Shown here in pieces: positions 1-11,230 of a stretch of DNA of 24,723 nt (positions within the stretch are counted from its first letter, which is position 1; each line of letters opens with the position of its first letter). Source of the stretch: Citrobacter sp. (lineage in GTDB: Bacteria > Pseudomonadota > Gammaproteobacteria > Enterobacterales > Enterobacteriaceae); assembly GCA_019415335.1 (NCBI GenBank), contig DXKH01000146.1, positions 1 to 24,723 of the forward strand, in the 5' to 3' direction. Below the pieces are notes generated by a model. It made no database searches and was not told the origin of the DNA. It was given only the letters and a program-made list of their open reading frames with translations. The position numbers and the translations under genes were made by a program.

Positions 1-68
1 GTCCCTTCTTCCTGATTTGCCAGCAGTTTGGCAAAGTGCGCTTGTGCAGCATCGGAAATACGGATCAT
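1..68 (-). CDS. nfuA: Fe/S biogenesis protein NfuA, N-terminal fragment
   Basis: Only the first 22 codons and two bases lie in the window; the rest continues past the left edge. The translation from the ATG at 68-66 begins MIRISDAAQAHFAKLLANQE, which I recognise as the start of NfuA (formerly YhgI/GntY). In the family, NfuA is a cytoplasmic [4Fe-4S] carrier with an A-type-like N-terminal domain and a C-terminal Nfu domain whose two cysteines bind the cluster; it delivers clusters under oxidative or iron stress. It lies 58 bp downstream of gntX in the same orientation, as in E. coli. A close match to the IscR type 1 site at 81-105 sits just in front of the start, consistent with control by cluster status. 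Identification is firm; nothing can be said about the catalytic part. Confidence 0.93.
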   Translation of the reverse strand, partial: MIRISDAAQAHFAKLLANQEEG

Positions 69-80
69 AGTAATGGCCTA

Positions 81-105
81 ATAGTTGACTATTTTAGTTG
101 GTTAT
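81..105 (-). promoter_or_regulatory. IscR type 1 binding site in front of nfuA
   Basis: Read on the plus strand, the 25-bp site starts ATAGTTGACT and ends GTTGGTTAT around an AT-rich centre. Compared with the published IscR type 1 pattern (ATASYYGACT, RwwwY, AGTCRRSTAT) I count two departures in 25 positions. A TATTAT element on the minus strand (109-104) could be the nfuA -10 box. It would put the transcript start near 97, inside the site, so bound [2Fe-2S]-IscR would block the promoter. NfuA (yhgI) is a known IscR target in E. coli; the promoter position here is inference. Confidence 0.8.
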
Positions 106-126
106 AATACGCCCATCATCGAGGCT

Positions 127-811
<685 letters not shown>

Positions 812-847
812 GGTTCATCCTTGTTGGCGAAAAGAGAACAGTAACTG

Positions 848-1618
848 ATGAATGACATCTGGTGGCAGACCCGTGGTGAGGGAAATTGTCATCTTGTGCT
901 GCTGCACGGATGGGGACTTAACGCCGAAGTGTGGCATTGCATTAGCGAGGAACTGAGCTCGCATTTCACGCTGCATCTGGTCGACTTACCAGGCTTTGGT
1001 CGCAGCCAGGGTTTTGGGGCCATGACGCTTGAAGAGATGGCGGATCGTGTGTTGGATCAGGCACCAGAGAAGGCTATTTGGCTCGGCTGGAGTCTTGGCG
1101 GACTGGTGGCAAGTCAGGTGGCATTAGCCCATCCTGGGCGCGTTCAGGCGCTAATAACCGTGGCGTCATCACCCTGTTTTAGCGCACGTGACGGGTGGCC
1201 GGGGATCAAACCCGACGTCCTGGCGGGATTTCAGCAACAGCTCAGCGAAGACTTTCAGCGGACGGTGGAGCGCTTTCTGGCATTGCAAACGATGGGGACG
1301 GAAACGGCGCGTCAGGATGCCCGTGCGCTGAAGAAAACCGTACTGGCGCTACCGATGCCGCCGGTGGATGTGCTTAATGGGGGGCTGGAGATCCTCAAAA
1401 CGGTTGATCTGCGCGAGTCACTGACATCGCTAACGGTGCCGTTCCTGCGTTTGTACGGCTATATGGACGGACTGGTTCCCCGCAAGGTGGTGCCACTGCT
1501 TGATGCGCTATGGCCAGAGAGCGAATCGCTGATCTTTGCGAAGGCGGCGCATGCCCCATTTATTTCGCATCCTGATGCGTTTTGTCAGGCGTTGGTGGCG
1601 CTGAAGCAAAGGTTGTAA
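848..1618 (+). CDS. bioH: Pimeloyl-[acyl-carrier protein] methyl ester esterase BioH
   Basis: A 256-residue alpha/beta hydrolase, the exact E. coli BioH length. The family enzyme removes the methyl ester from pimeloyl-ACP methyl ester, ending the disguised fatty-acid route to the pimelate part of biotin. The catalytic triad is visible: Ser82 in GWSLGG, Asp207 in YMDGLV and His235 in AAHAPF. The oxyanion-hole motif LLHGWG is at residues 18-23. The gene stands apart from the main bio operon, as in E. coli. It diverges from gntX, with 37 bp between the two start codons. No strong ribosome site is visible before its ATG (the upstream bases are AGAGAACAGTAACTG), suggesting modest expression. A hairpin just after the stop (1631-1657) has its T-rich flank on the minus strand, so it mainly serves the opposing gene. 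Confidence 0.96.
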   Translation: MNDIWWQTRGEGNCHLVLLHGWGLNAEVWHCISEELSSHFTLHLVDLPGFGRSQGFGAMTLEEMADRVLDQAPEKAIWLGWSLGGLVASQVALAHPGRVQALITVASSPCFSARDGWPGIKPDVLAGFQQQLSEDFQRTVERFLALQTMGTETARQDARALKKTVLALPMPPVDVLNGGLEILKTVDLRESLTSLTVPFLRLYGYMDGLVPRKVVPLLDALWPESESLIFAKAAHAPFISHPDAFCQALVALKQRL

Positions 1619-1619
1619 C

Positions 1620-1657
1620 GTGAAGAAAACGCCCGGAAAGTGTCTTCCTTACCGGGC
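1620..1657 (-). terminator. Rho-independent terminator of the rpnA-like gene
   Basis: GCCCGG (1631-1636) pairs with CCGGGC (1652-1657); after one mismatch, AAG (1638-1640) pairs with CTT (1648-1650), leaving a 7-base loop. Reading minus, the hairpin is followed by GTTTTCTTC (1630-1622). The plus-strand flank has no T-run, so it should act mainly on the minus-strand gene that stops at 1664. As a hairpin it may still protect the bioH transcript. Confidence 0.6.
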
Positions 1658-1663
1658 GAGAGA

Positions 1664-2614
1664 TTAATGGTTCCGCGTGATTAAATCATCGGCAGTAAGC
1701 CCGGTGATTCTGAGAATGGTCTGGCGGTCAATGCCGTCAGCCAGCATGGTGGCAGCGATGCGCAGCGCTTCCTCGCGTTTACCCTGCTGCAAGCCCTTTT
1801 CCAGTCCTTCCTGTAAGCCATTGACATGGCCTTCCTGAAGACCGCTGGAATGCCCTTCCTGGCGTAACCTCTCGGCGATAGTCATCAATCTCTCCTTGTG
1901 TTTGGGTAATCGTTCGGCCATACCATGAATAAAATCGCGAAAGCGATCGGTGTCGCCCGCCTGCAACAGATAATTAAACAGGGCTTTCAGTTGGTTGTCA
2001 TTAGCGTGCCCCGTAATAAGCAAGGTCGCCAGTTTTTCCACTAACCCCAGTAGATCCCGTTTGCGGATATGCTTTTGCACCAGTTCCAGTAGTGCCATGC
2101 GACGGTGCTGCATAATCTCGTCATCAGGAACGACGGTAATATCCACCAGTGGCAATGCTGCGCCATACAGTCGTCGTGCGGCTTCCGGATCGTCAAATTC
2201 GTCCAGCCAGCAGAGCGAGAAAGGGTAGGGACTGACTGTACCGTGATAAAACAGCATGGGTATCACCAGGGGGAGCGTCCGGTGACCGGCATCCAGATGT
2301 CGTTGCATTGCTGCAATCGCGTAGCGCATGAGACGGAACGCCATATGCGGGTCGGCGGTGCTCTGATGTTCAATGACGACGTAGATGTATCCCTCTCCTT
2401 CGCGGGTTTTCAGTGACCACAGCACATCGCAATAGTACGAGCGTAACTCCACTTCAATAAAACTCGTCGGTTCCAGTTTCAGCGTCTGCAGATTGCAAAG
2501 CGAACGCAATGAGTCAGGAAGATGGAGTTGAAGAAAATCCTGCGCGGTGGCCGGGTGGCTCAGAAATGTTTTGAAAATGGCATCGTGTGGCGTCGCGCTG
2601 GAGGCGGTATTCAT
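1664..2614 (-). CDS. rpnA: Rpn family recombination-promoting nuclease (YhgA/RpnA-like)
   Basis: A 316-residue member of the YhgA-like (PF04754, transposase_31) family, in the position of E. coli rpnA (yhgA) between feoC and bioH. Family members are PD-(D/E)XK DNA endonucleases that promote RecA-independent recombination; they are not known to move themselves. The catalytic set reported for E. coli RpnA is present at the same positions: Asp63 (YYCDVLW), Glu82 and Gln84 (VIEHQS). The conserved block [18 protein letters not shown] (from about 155) is intact. Near the C-terminus, residues 253-276 form three 8-residue units of pattern EGxxxGLQ ([24 protein letters not shown]), encoded by a 24-bp tandem repeat. 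E. coli RpnA, about 292 residues, seems to have fewer. The start has GAGGG upstream at good spacing. The neighbouring REP-like hairpin separates it from feoC, so it probably has its own promoter. Confidence 0.88.
   Translation of the reverse strand: MNTASSATPHDAIFKTFLSHPATAQDFLQLHLPDSLRSLCNLQTLKLEPTSFIEVELRSYYCDVLWSLKTREGEGYIYVVIEHQSTADPHMAFRLMRYAIAAMQRHLDAGHRTLPLVIPMLFYHGTVSPYPFSLCWLDEFDDPEAARRLYGAALPLVDITVVPDDEIMQHRRMALLELVQKHIRKRDLLGLVEKLATLLITGHANDNQLKALFNYLLQAGDTDRFRDFIHGMAERLPKHKERLMTIAERLRQEGHSSGLQEGHVNGLQEGLEKGLQQGKREEALRIAATMLADGIDRQTILRITGLTADDLITRNH
1787..1858 (-). repeat. Three 24-bp tandem coding repeats in the rpnA-like gene
   Basis: On the plus strand the motif CCTTCCT recurs at 1806, 1830 and 1854, with a weaker copy at 1782, giving a strict 24-base period. 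Each unit codes for EGxxxGLQ. Because the unit is a multiple of three, gain or loss of copies keeps the frame. Confidence 0.85.
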
Positions 2615-2760
2615 GGCGATCCCTCACCGGAATAAAAGAGGGTGTGACTTTAGCTGGCAGGAAGAGGGAAAGCATCTCCCGGTTGTTAACGATGCGAAGA
2701 AGGCAGGAGGAAATCGTTGTCTTGCTGAAAGTGATTTCGTTTTATGGAATCCGGTACGCA

Positions 2761-2798
2761 AATGCCGGATGGCGGTGTTCACCACGCCATCCGGCATT
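2761..2798. repeat. REP-like palindrome between feoC and the rpnA-like gene
   Basis: AATGCCGGATGGCG (2761-2774) is perfectly complementary to 2785-2798 with a 10-base loop. The arm resembles the GCCGGATGGCG core of enterobacterial REP units. It lies directly after the feoC stop codon (feoC ends at 2802). It may stabilise the 3' end of feoABC mRNA or cause some termination, but no T-run follows on the minus strand. Confidence 0.8.
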
Positions 2799-2801
2799 AA
2801 C

Positions 2802-3038
2802 CTAACGCAGCGCCCACCATTCGCGCAGGCACGCTTTACCTTCCGGACAACTTTTGCAGCTTCCGGAGAGACAGCCGTCAGGCTCTTCCTGAATCCGTAT
2901 GGCTTTACCCATCGTCTCCAGTTGATTGAGCATGGCGTCGATCATTGGCTGCGGCGTATGCAATGTACGGCTGATTTGCTCTGCCTCCATACGTCCCCGC
3001 AGGGCCAGTAAATTGCGAACCTGAATTAGCGAAGCCAT
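2802..3038 (-). CDS. feoC: Ferrous iron transporter accessory protein FeoC
   Basis: A 78-residue winged-helix protein, the same length as E. coli FeoC, ending [19 protein letters not shown]. The N-terminal half (about residues 1-50) is the winged helix. A loop then holds four cysteines (C56, C61, C64, C70) in the family's Fe-S binding pattern CxxxxCxxCxxxxxC. In Salmonella and Klebsiella, FeoC is reported to protect FeoB from proteolysis by FtsH when oxygen is low. It is the last gene of feoABC, with 9 bp between the feoB stop and its ATG, so translation is probably coupled. Confidence 0.96.
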   Translation of the reverse strand: MASLIQVRNLLALRGRMEAEQISRTLHTPQPMIDAMLNQLETMGKAIRIQEEPDGCLSGSCKSCPEGKACLREWWALR

Positions 3039-3047
3039 CGTGACACC

Positions 3048-5369
3048 TTAGTGACAATCGCCGGTGGTCGTGCTGGCACAGCAGTCGCTGGCGTTTTTTC
3101 GCGTAGCCAGCAAAATGACATTCACCCGGCTACGCGCCCGACGCAGCAGTCCCAGAACCACAACGTTAAACAGGATCACCGCCAGGATGCAGACCAGACT
3201 GTAGCGTGGGTGCTCACTGTAGCTGGCAACCTGGTAGAACACGGTCGACAGCGAGTAGGCGATGTTCAGCCCCCACAGAATGGAGAATCCCATCCAGCCG
3301 CGGCTGGATTCACGGGCAATCGCCCCCATTACCGAGATGCACGGGACGTACAGCAGGACGAAAATCAGGTAGCTGTAGGCCGCTGCCGCGCTGCCAAATT
3401 TCGCCCCCATGACGCCCATTGCGCCTGTCGCCATTTCGCCATCGCCTTTACTGGCTTCGATAGGGTTCGCCAACACGCTCAGGCTGAAGGTGTCTTTCAG
3501 GCTCTGCCAGGTTTCATCCAGTGCGCTCAGTAGTTCATCGCCAAGATTAAATTCAGCGGGATTAAATTCCTCCTCCTGAATATTTTCTGCGGTATACAGC
3601 GTGTTGAGCGTACCGACCACCACTTCTTTTGCCATCGCGCCCGTGAACAGCCCAACCGTTGCCTGCCAGTTGTCTTCGTGAACGCCAATCGGTTTGAAGA
3701 TGGGGGTGATGACGCGGCTAACGGAGGCCAGCGCTGAGTCATTGATGTTATCGACAATCTTGCCGCTCAGCGAGAAGCTGTTAAACGCGCTCAGGAAGAT
3801 GCTGACAATGACGATCACTTTACCGGCGCGCAGCACAAATCCTTTCAGGCGCTGCCAGGTCTGGATGATCAGACTTTTGATATGCGGGACGTGATAAACC
3901 GGAAGCTCCATGACAAACGGAGAGGCTTCGCCACGCATGATCGTGTGTTTGAGCATCAGGCCGGTCAGTACTGCCATCACAATGCCCAGCACATACAGAG
4001 AGAACACCGCCAGCGCGCCATTTTGCCCGAAGAAGGCCGCGGCAAACACGGCGAAAATCGCCAGTCGCGCTCCACAGGACATGAACGGTGCCATCATGAT
4101 GGTCATCAGACGCTCACGTGGTGCATCCAGGGTACGGGCCCCCATCACCGATGGTACGTTGCAGCCAAAACCGACAATCAGCGGGACGAAGGATTTACCC
4201 GGCAGCCCCAGCGCCTGCATCAGACGGTCCATCACAAACGCTGCGCGCGCCATATAGCCGGAGTCTTCAAGGAACGAGAGGAACAGATACATCATGCCGA
4301 TCTGTGGGACCAGCGGCAGAACGGTGTTAATCCCGCCGCCAAGTCCTTGCGCGAGGAAGATCGTCAGCCAGTCCGGGAAATGAAGGGTATAGCCGATCCA
4401 CTGGATACCGTGAATAAAGATCGCCACAGAGCCGGCGTCAAAAATCGGGGCCAGTGCGCCGCCAATGTTAATGGCGAGCAGGAACATCAGGTACATCACA
4501 AACAGGAAGATCGGCAGACCGAGAAAACGGTTGAGGATGATTTTGTCCACTGCCGTCGTAAAGCGGCTGGGCTCTGCTGTCAGGGTGTTGCTCACCACGT
4601 CGTAGATCGCCGCAATGCACTGGTAACGCGCATCGGCGATATGCAGCGCAGGGTCGTCCATCTCGTCGCTCAGATGCGCCAGAGAAATCTCCAGTTGCGA
4701 GGCGGCGTCACCGGCGTAGGCCCGGCTGTAGATATCCCCTTCCAGCATTTGCAGACCGAGCCAGCGACGCTGTTGTGCAGGCATCTCTTTTGCCATGGCG
4801 TTTGCCAGTTTATCGGCCTCACGCAGCAGCGGCTGGGCGTAATGCACCAGTTCAACGTTTTCGTTTTTGCTGTGGCGGTCAATCGCCAGCTTCAGCGCTT
4901 CGATACCGCGTCCACGGGTGGAAACCAGCGGGACAACCGGGCAGCCAAGGCGGGCAGAAAGGGCATCGATATCAATGCGAATTTGCTGTTTTTCCGCAAT
5001 GTCGAGCATGTTGAGTGCGACAATACACGGAATGCCCAGCTCAAGCAGTTGCAGCGTCAGATAGAGGTTACGCTCAAGGTTTGAGGCATCTACCACGTTA
5101 ATTAACAGGTCGGCGTCGCCGCTCAGAATATAGTGGCAGGCAATCTGCTCATCCAGAGAGGTTTGTGAAGAGATGGTGGTGAGCGAATACGTGCCGGGCA
5201 GATCGACCAGCGTGACCTGATGATCCGTGGTCGTGAATTGCCCCTCTTTACGTTCCACAGTGACCCCGGCCCAGTTGCCTACGCGCTGGCGCGCACCGGT
5301 CAGTTGGTTAAATAGGGTCGTCTTGCCGGAATTTGGATTACCAATTAAGCCAATGGTTAATTTTTTCAT
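3048..5369 (-). CDS. feoB: Ferrous iron permease FeoB (GTP-binding)
   Basis: A 773-residue inner-membrane protein that takes up Fe2+. The N-terminal G domain shows G1 GNPNSGKTT (10-18), the G2 threonine at 37 in AGVTVE, G3 DLPG (56-59) and G4 NMLD (120-123). A helical linker domain follows to about residue 270. The rest is membrane, with two inverted gate-type halves; hydrophobic segments are plain, for example around 280-305, 335-360 and 405-480. The C-terminus ends CCASTTTGDCH, a cysteine-rich cytoplasmic tail typical of enterobacterial FeoB. It sits between feoA (18 bp away) and feoC (9 bp away) in one operon read from an upstream Fur/FNR region. No frameshift or missing motif is seen. Confidence 0.97.
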   Translation of the reverse strand: MKKLTIGLIGNPNSGKTTLFNQLTGARQRVGNWAGVTVERKEGQFTTTDHQVTLVDLPGTYSLTTISSQTSLDEQIACHYILSGDADLLINVVDASNLERNLYLTLQLLELGIPCIVALNMLDIAEKQQIRIDIDALSARLGCPVVPLVSTRGRGIEALKLAIDRHSKNENVELVHYAQPLLREADKLANAMAKEMPAQQRRWLGLQMLEGDIYSRAYAGDAASQLEISLAHLSDEMDDPALHIADARYQCIAAIYDVVSNTLTAEPSRFTTAVDKIILNRFLGLPIFLFVMYLMFLLAINIGGALAPIFDAGSVAIFIHGIQWIGYTLHFPDWLTIFLAQGLGGGINTVLPLVPQIGMMYLFLSFLEDSGYMARAAFVMDRLMQALGLPGKSFVPLIVGFGCNVPSVMGARTLDAPRERLMTIMMAPFMSCGARLAIFAVFAAAFFGQNGALAVFSLYVLGIVMAVLTGLMLKHTIMRGEASPFVMELPVYHVPHIKSLIIQTWQRLKGFVLRAGKVIVIVSIFLSAFNSFSLSGKIVDNINDSALASVSRVITPIFKPIGVHEDNWQATVGLFTGAMAKEVVVGTLNTLYTAENIQEEEFNPAEFNLGDELLSALDETWQSLKDTFSLSVLANPIEASKGDGEMATGAMGVMGAKFGSAAAAYSYLIFVLLYVPCISVMGAIARESSRGWMGFSILWGLNIAYSLSTVFYQVASYSEHPRYSLVCILAVILFNVVVLGLLRRARSRVNVILLATRKNASDCCASTTTGDCH

Positions 5370-5387
5370 CGTTATAGACTCACTGTA

Positions 5388-5621
<234 letters not shown>

Positions 5622-5728
5622 CTACTTATTTCTCGCTAACTGGATGTTTACCTCATGGGGCAAAGGGGTGCGGCATGAGACCAGATGATTAGCCAACGAA
5701 GGAAAGACTAAATATTCTACAATACAAT

Positions 5729-5747
5729 GATAATGAGAATGGTTTTT
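5729..5747 (-). promoter_or_regulatory. Fur box of feoABC
   Basis: GATAATGAGAATGGTTTTT matches the 19-bp Fur consensus GATAATGATAATCATTATC at 14 positions; the GATAAT-GAGAAT hexamer pair is the strong part. If the -10 at 5764-5759 is used, the site lies just downstream of the transcript start, well placed for repression by Fe2+-Fur. Confidence 0.8.
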
Positions 5748-5804
5748 ATCTTCAACCGATTAAATGTGACGGAATGTTGGTTTGAATAATAATCTGCGCC
5801 ATTT

Positions 5805-5818
5805 TTGATATGGCTCAA
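5805..5818 (-). promoter_or_regulatory. FNR binding site upstream of feoABC
   Basis: TTGATATGGCTCAA matches the FNR consensus TTGAT-N4-ATCAA at nine of ten fixed bases (C for A at one). Its centre is about 60 bp upstream of the start predicted from the 5764-5759 -10 element, a class I activator distance. FNR activation of feo without oxygen is established in E. coli. Confidence 0.75.
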
Positions 5819-5945
5819 AAATAATAACCGCCAGGTGAAATGATTTGAATTCTTAATAAATTAACGTTGTTAATGTTTAATTAAGGTTTCATCTGTTAAT
5901 GAAGTGAAAAATAGAGAGCGGGGGTGAGAGAGATGAGTGTGAATA

Positions 5946-5978
5946 TGCCGGATACCGTGTTTCCACCGCTATCCGGCA
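5946..5978. repeat. REP-like palindrome after yhgF
   Basis: TGCCGGATA (5946-5954) pairs with TATCCGGCA (5970-5978) around a loop that can form two more pairs after a mismatch. It lies 12 bp beyond the yhgF stop codon and resembles the element after feoC, so both follow the ends of minus-strand genes. Confidence 0.65.
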
Positions 5979-5990
5979 CACCATCTTTAC

Positions 5991-8309
5991 TTAACGTTTT
6001 TTACCCATTGCTGCCGCCAGCGCATCCATCATCGCGCTGTTGCCTGCGGGTTGTGCTTCACGACCGCGCGGTTTTGCCGCTTTCGCTGCCGGACGGTCAT
6101 TGCCGCCGCCTCCGCGACGGGCATTGGTTTCACCCGGCTGTTCGTCCAGGCGCATCGTCAGGGCAATACGCTTACGTTGCAGGTCAACCTCCAGCACTTT
6201 CACCTTCACGATATCGCCTGCTTTCACCACCGTGTGTGGATCGTCGACGAACTTGTTTGATAACGATGAGATATGGACCAGTCCATCCTGGTGAACGCCA
6301 ATATCCACAAATGCGCCAAAGTTGGTGACGTTGGTGACGGCGCCCTCGAGAATCATCCCCGGCTGCAGATCGTTCATGGTTTCAACGCCATCGGCAAACT
6401 GCGCGGTTTTGAATTCCGGACGCGGATCGCGCCCCGGCTTCTCCAGCTCTTTGATGATGTCGCTGACGGTCGGAACACCAAATTTGTCGTCGGTGAAATC
6501 GACGGCTTTCAGATTGCGCAGTTCGCTGCTGTTGCCCATCAGGTCTTTCAGCGCTTGCTGAGTCGCCGCCAGAATACGCTCCACGACCGGATACGCTTCC
6601 GGGTGAACGGTGGAAGCATCCAGCGGGTTATCGCCGTGGTTAATACGCAGGAAGCCCGCGCACTGCTCGAAGGCTTTCGGCCCCAGACGGCTGACTTTCA
6701 GCAGTTGCTGACGATTCTGGAACTGGCCGTTCTCATCGCGCCAGCTCACGATATTCTGCGCCATCATACGGGTCAAACCGGCCACGCGGGTTAACAGCGG
6801 AACCGATGCCGTGTTCAGGTCGACGCCGACGGCGTTCACACAGTCTTCCACCACCGCATCCAGCTTGCGGGCTAACTGTGTCTGGCTGACATCATGCTGA
6901 TACTGACCAACACCGATCGATTTCGGATCGATTTTCACCAGTTCGGCGAGCGGATCCTGCAGACGACGCGCAATGGAGACCGCGCCGCGAAGTGAGACGT
7001 CGAGGTCCGGGAACTCCTGGGCTGCCAGTTCTGACGCAGAATAGACGGACGCTCCGGCTTCGCTGACGATCACTTTCTGTGCCGTCACTTTCGGGAACTG
7101 TTTCTGTACGTCGAGGAAGAAGCGTTCGGTTTCTCGTGAGGCGGTGCCATTACCAATCGCGACCAGTTCCACGTTGTACTTTTCACACAACGCAGCCACT
7201 ACCACGGCCGCTTTCGCCGCCTGACCGGTGTGAGGATAGATGGTATCGGTGGCGACCAGCTTACCGGTGCCATCCACCACGGCGACTTTCACCCCGGTAC
7301 GCAGGCCTGGATCGAGGCCCATGGTGGCGCGCAGACCCGCTGGTGCCGCCATCAGCAGGTCGTGCAGGTTGCGGGCGAAGACGTTGATCGCTTCGTCTTC
7401 TGCGCGCTCGCGGACGGTCCCCATCAGCTCGGTTTCGAGGTGCATCAGCACCTTGATACGCCACGTCCAGCTCACTACGCCTTTACGCCAGCTGTCAGCC
7501 GGCGCGTTGTTCAGGCGCAGGCCGAGGTGATCCATAATAATCTGTTCGCAGTGGCTCTCTTTCGGTGGCTCATCAAACTGCGGATCGGCATTCAGCGAAA
7601 GCTGCAGTACGCCTTCATTACGGCCTCGGAACATCGCCAGCGCACGGTGAGAAGGCACGGAGGCGATCGGCTCGTGATGATCGAAATAGTCGCGGAATTT
7701 TGCGCCTTCTTCTTCCTTGCCGCTGACTACGCTGGCAACCAGATGGGCGTTTTTCCACAGATAGTCACGTACCTTCGCCAGCAGCGCGGCGTCTTCGGCA
7801 AAGCGCTCCATCAGAATGTAGCGTGCGCCATCAAGCGCCGCTTTGCTGTCGGCGACCCCTTTCTCGGCATCGATATATTTCGCCGCTTCGGTGTCCGGAT
7901 CGTGTGACGGCTCGTTCCACAGCAGGTCCGCCAGTGGTTCCAGACCGGCTTCAATCGCTATCTGTCCACGGGTGCGGCGTTTCGGTTTATATGGGAGGTA
8001 AAGATCTTCGAGTTCGGTCTTACTTAACGTGCCGTTGATGGCGTTGGCCAGTTCATCGGTCAGTTTGCCTTGCTCGGAAATGGACTTGAGAATGGCCTGA
8101 CGGCGCTCTTCCAGTTCACGCAAATAGCCCAGTCGGGTCTCCAGATTACGCAGTTGCGTATCATCCAGACCGCCGGTGATTTCCTTACGGTAACGTGCGA
8201 TAAACGGCACGGTGTTCCCTTCGTCAAGCAGGCGAACGGCAGCGGTGACCTGGTCGGCCCGGGCCTGAATTTCACCCGCAATAATGCGGCAGAAAGAATC
8301 ATTCATCAT
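5991..8309 (-). CDS. yhgF: Tex-like S1 RNA-binding protein YhgF
   Basis: A 772-residue cytoplasmic protein nearly identical to E. coli YhgF (773). Domain order as in Tex: an N-terminal helical region with helix-turn-helix (to about 190), a YqgF/RNase H-like fold whose core motif reads [17 protein letters not shown] (about 330), helix-hairpin-helix repeats (about 490-560, with [16 protein letters not shown]) and an S1 RNA-binding domain (about 645-720, [20 protein letters not shown]). The tail is basic and low-complexity ([13 protein letters not shown], then [13 protein letters not shown]). Tex proteins bind nucleic acid and affect transcription; a precise function in enterobacteria is not agreed. 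Two in-frame ATGs start the gene (8309 and 8306); I keep the first. A TATAAC (8353-8348) 38 bp upstream is a plausible -10. It is transcribed towards feoA but is separated from it by the feo promoter region. Confidence 0.95.
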   Translation of the reverse strand: MMNDSFCRIIAGEIQARADQVTAAVRLLDEGNTVPFIARYRKEITGGLDDTQLRNLETRLGYLRELEERRQAILKSISEQGKLTDELANAINGTLSKTELEDLYLPYKPKRRTRGQIAIEAGLEPLADLLWNEPSHDPDTEAAKYIDAEKGVADSKAALDGARYILMERFAEDAALLAKVRDYLWKNAHLVASVVSGKEEEGAKFRDYFDHHEPIASVPSHRALAMFRGRNEGVLQLSLNADPQFDEPPKESHCEQIIMDHLGLRLNNAPADSWRKGVVSWTWRIKVLMHLETELMGTVRERAEDEAINVFARNLHDLLMAAPAGLRATMGLDPGLRTGVKVAVVDGTGKLVATDTIYPHTGQAAKAAVVVAALCEKYNVELVAIGNGTASRETERFFLDVQKQFPKVTAQKVIVSEAGASVYSASELAAQEFPDLDVSLRGAVSIARRLQDPLAELVKIDPKSIGVGQYQHDVSQTQLARKLDAVVEDCVNAVGVDLNTASVPLLTRVAGLTRMMAQNIVSWRDENGQFQNRQQLLKVSRLGPKAFEQCAGFLRINHGDNPLDASTVHPEAYPVVERILAATQQALKDLMGNSSELRNLKAVDFTDDKFGVPTVSDIIKELEKPGRDPRPEFKTAQFADGVETMNDLQPGMILEGAVTNVTNFGAFVDIGVHQDGLVHISSLSNKFVDDPHTVVKAGDIVKVKVLEVDLQRKRIALTMRLDEQPGETNARRGGGGNDRPAAKAAKPRGREAQPAGNSAMMDALAAAMGKKR

Positions 8310-8407
8310 GGATTGGCTTCATCTACTGAGTAAAAAATCAGGGAACAGTTATACGGATTGACGGGCAAAAACGCCAGCCATAGAGCGGGGCTTCGGATTG
8401 TTCCTGC

Positions 8408-8881
8408 TCATTTTACGTATTCGATCGCATTCACGTACCAGCTTGCTTCCCCGCCAGGTGTGTTGACCACCGCGAGATCGCCGACCTCTTTTTTCAGCAG
8501 TGCGCGCGCCATCGGTGAGTCGATGGAGATGTAATCTTTGCGGCCGAAAATTTCATCGTAGCCGACAATTCGAAAACGGCGGGTGTCGCCATCGTCATTT
8601 TCGATCTCGACCCAGGCGCCGAAAAACACTTTGCCTTCCTGCTGCGGGGAGTAATCGACAATCTTCAAATTCTCCATGCATTTGGTCAAGTAGCGGACAC
8701 GTCGGTCGATCTCACGTAGCCGCTTTTTATTATACTGGTAGTCGGCATTCTCGCTGCGGTCACCCAGACTCGCCGCCCAGGTCACCTTCTTTGTGACTTC
8801 CGGGCGTTCTTCACGCCAGAGGTAATTGAGCTCGCTTTTGAGTTTTTCGTACCCTTCCCGGGTGATCAGAGGCGTTTTCAT
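8408..8881 (-). CDS. greB: Transcription elongation factor GreB
   Basis: A 157-residue protein starting MKTPLITREGYEKLKSELNY; the frame is open 12 codons further upstream, but this is the family start and AAAGGT lies about ten bases before it. GreB enters the RNA polymerase secondary channel with its N-terminal coiled coil (about residues 1-75) and helps cleave backtracked RNA. The coiled-coil tip holds the acidic pair in LGDRSENADY (Asp and Glu around 41-44), which positions the catalytic Mg2+. The C-terminal FKBP-like domain follows (VFFGAWVEIENDDGD onwards). The protein ends YVK, one residue shorter than I recall for E. coli, with no other damage. It is divergent from ompR; 98 bp separate it from yhgF. 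Confidence 0.96.
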   Translation of the reverse strand: MKTPLITREGYEKLKSELNYLWREERPEVTKKVTWAASLGDRSENADYQYNKKRLREIDRRVRYLTKCMENLKIVDYSPQQEGKVFFGAWVEIENDDGDTRRFRIVGYDEIFGRKDYISIDSPMARALLKKEVGDLAVVNTPGGEASWYVNAIEYVK

Positions 8882-8902
8882 CTTGTTGATTACCTTTAAG
8901 TC

Positions 8903-8918
8903 TGTGACGAAGCGCACA
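8903..8918. promoter_or_regulatory. CRP-like site between greB and ompR
   Basis: TGTGACGAAGCGCACA fits TGTGA-N6-TCACA with one departure (G for T). It lies 22-37 bp upstream of the greB start and about 190 bp upstream of the ompR start. cAMP-CRP control of ompB is reported in E. coli, so it is likely functional; the close position to greB may mean it also affects greB. Confidence 0.7.
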
Positions 8919-9107
8919 ATTCGTATTACGTCACCCTGCTAACAGAATAAATAATGTGCTGCGCGTTTCATTGTATACTTAAGCTGCTGTTAAATATGCT
9001 TTGTAACAATTTAGCCTGGAATTCATACCAGAATTCGCTGGTGGCGAACGTAAGCTTTTTTAAGAATACATACCTTCAATTGTTGCGAACCTTTGGGAGT
9101 ACAAACA

Positions 9108-11173
<2,066 letters not shown>

Positions 11174-11176
<3 letters not shown>

Positions 11177-11210
11177 AAAAAGAGAGGCGAATGCCTCCCT
11201 TTTTATTTCT
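11174..11210. terminator. Bidirectional terminator between envZ and pckA
   Basis: GAGGC (11184-11188) and GCCTC (11193-11197) form a stem around GAAT, extended beyond a mismatch by A-run/T-run pairing. A T-rich tract follows on plus (11200-11208) and an A-run precedes it (11174-11181), giving a T-run on minus. It should end both the ompR-envZ and pckA transcripts, which converge here. Confidence 0.85.
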
Positions 11211-11230
11211 ACGTTATCCGGTCTGGTGGC

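Noticed and set aside
1664..2614. The rpnA-like gene as an active transposon
   Set aside because: The family is sometimes labelled transposase, but no terminal repeats or target duplication are seen and the locus is the same in E. coli; it is better described as a resident nuclease.
3882..5084. A 400-codon open frame on the plus strand opposite feoB
   Set aside because: It is a shadow of feoB: no ribosome site, composition rich in H, Q and R as expected for antisense frames, and it lies entirely inside a gene with every family motif intact.
7230..7907. A 225-codon open frame opposite yhgF
   Set aside because: Antisense shadow of a well-conserved gene with no start signals or recognisable domain.
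8310..8407. Terminator for greB in the greB-yhgF gap
   Set aside because: A weak AGCC/GGCT stem followed by GGCGTTTTTG is possible on the minus strand, but the stem is only four pairs with a long loop.
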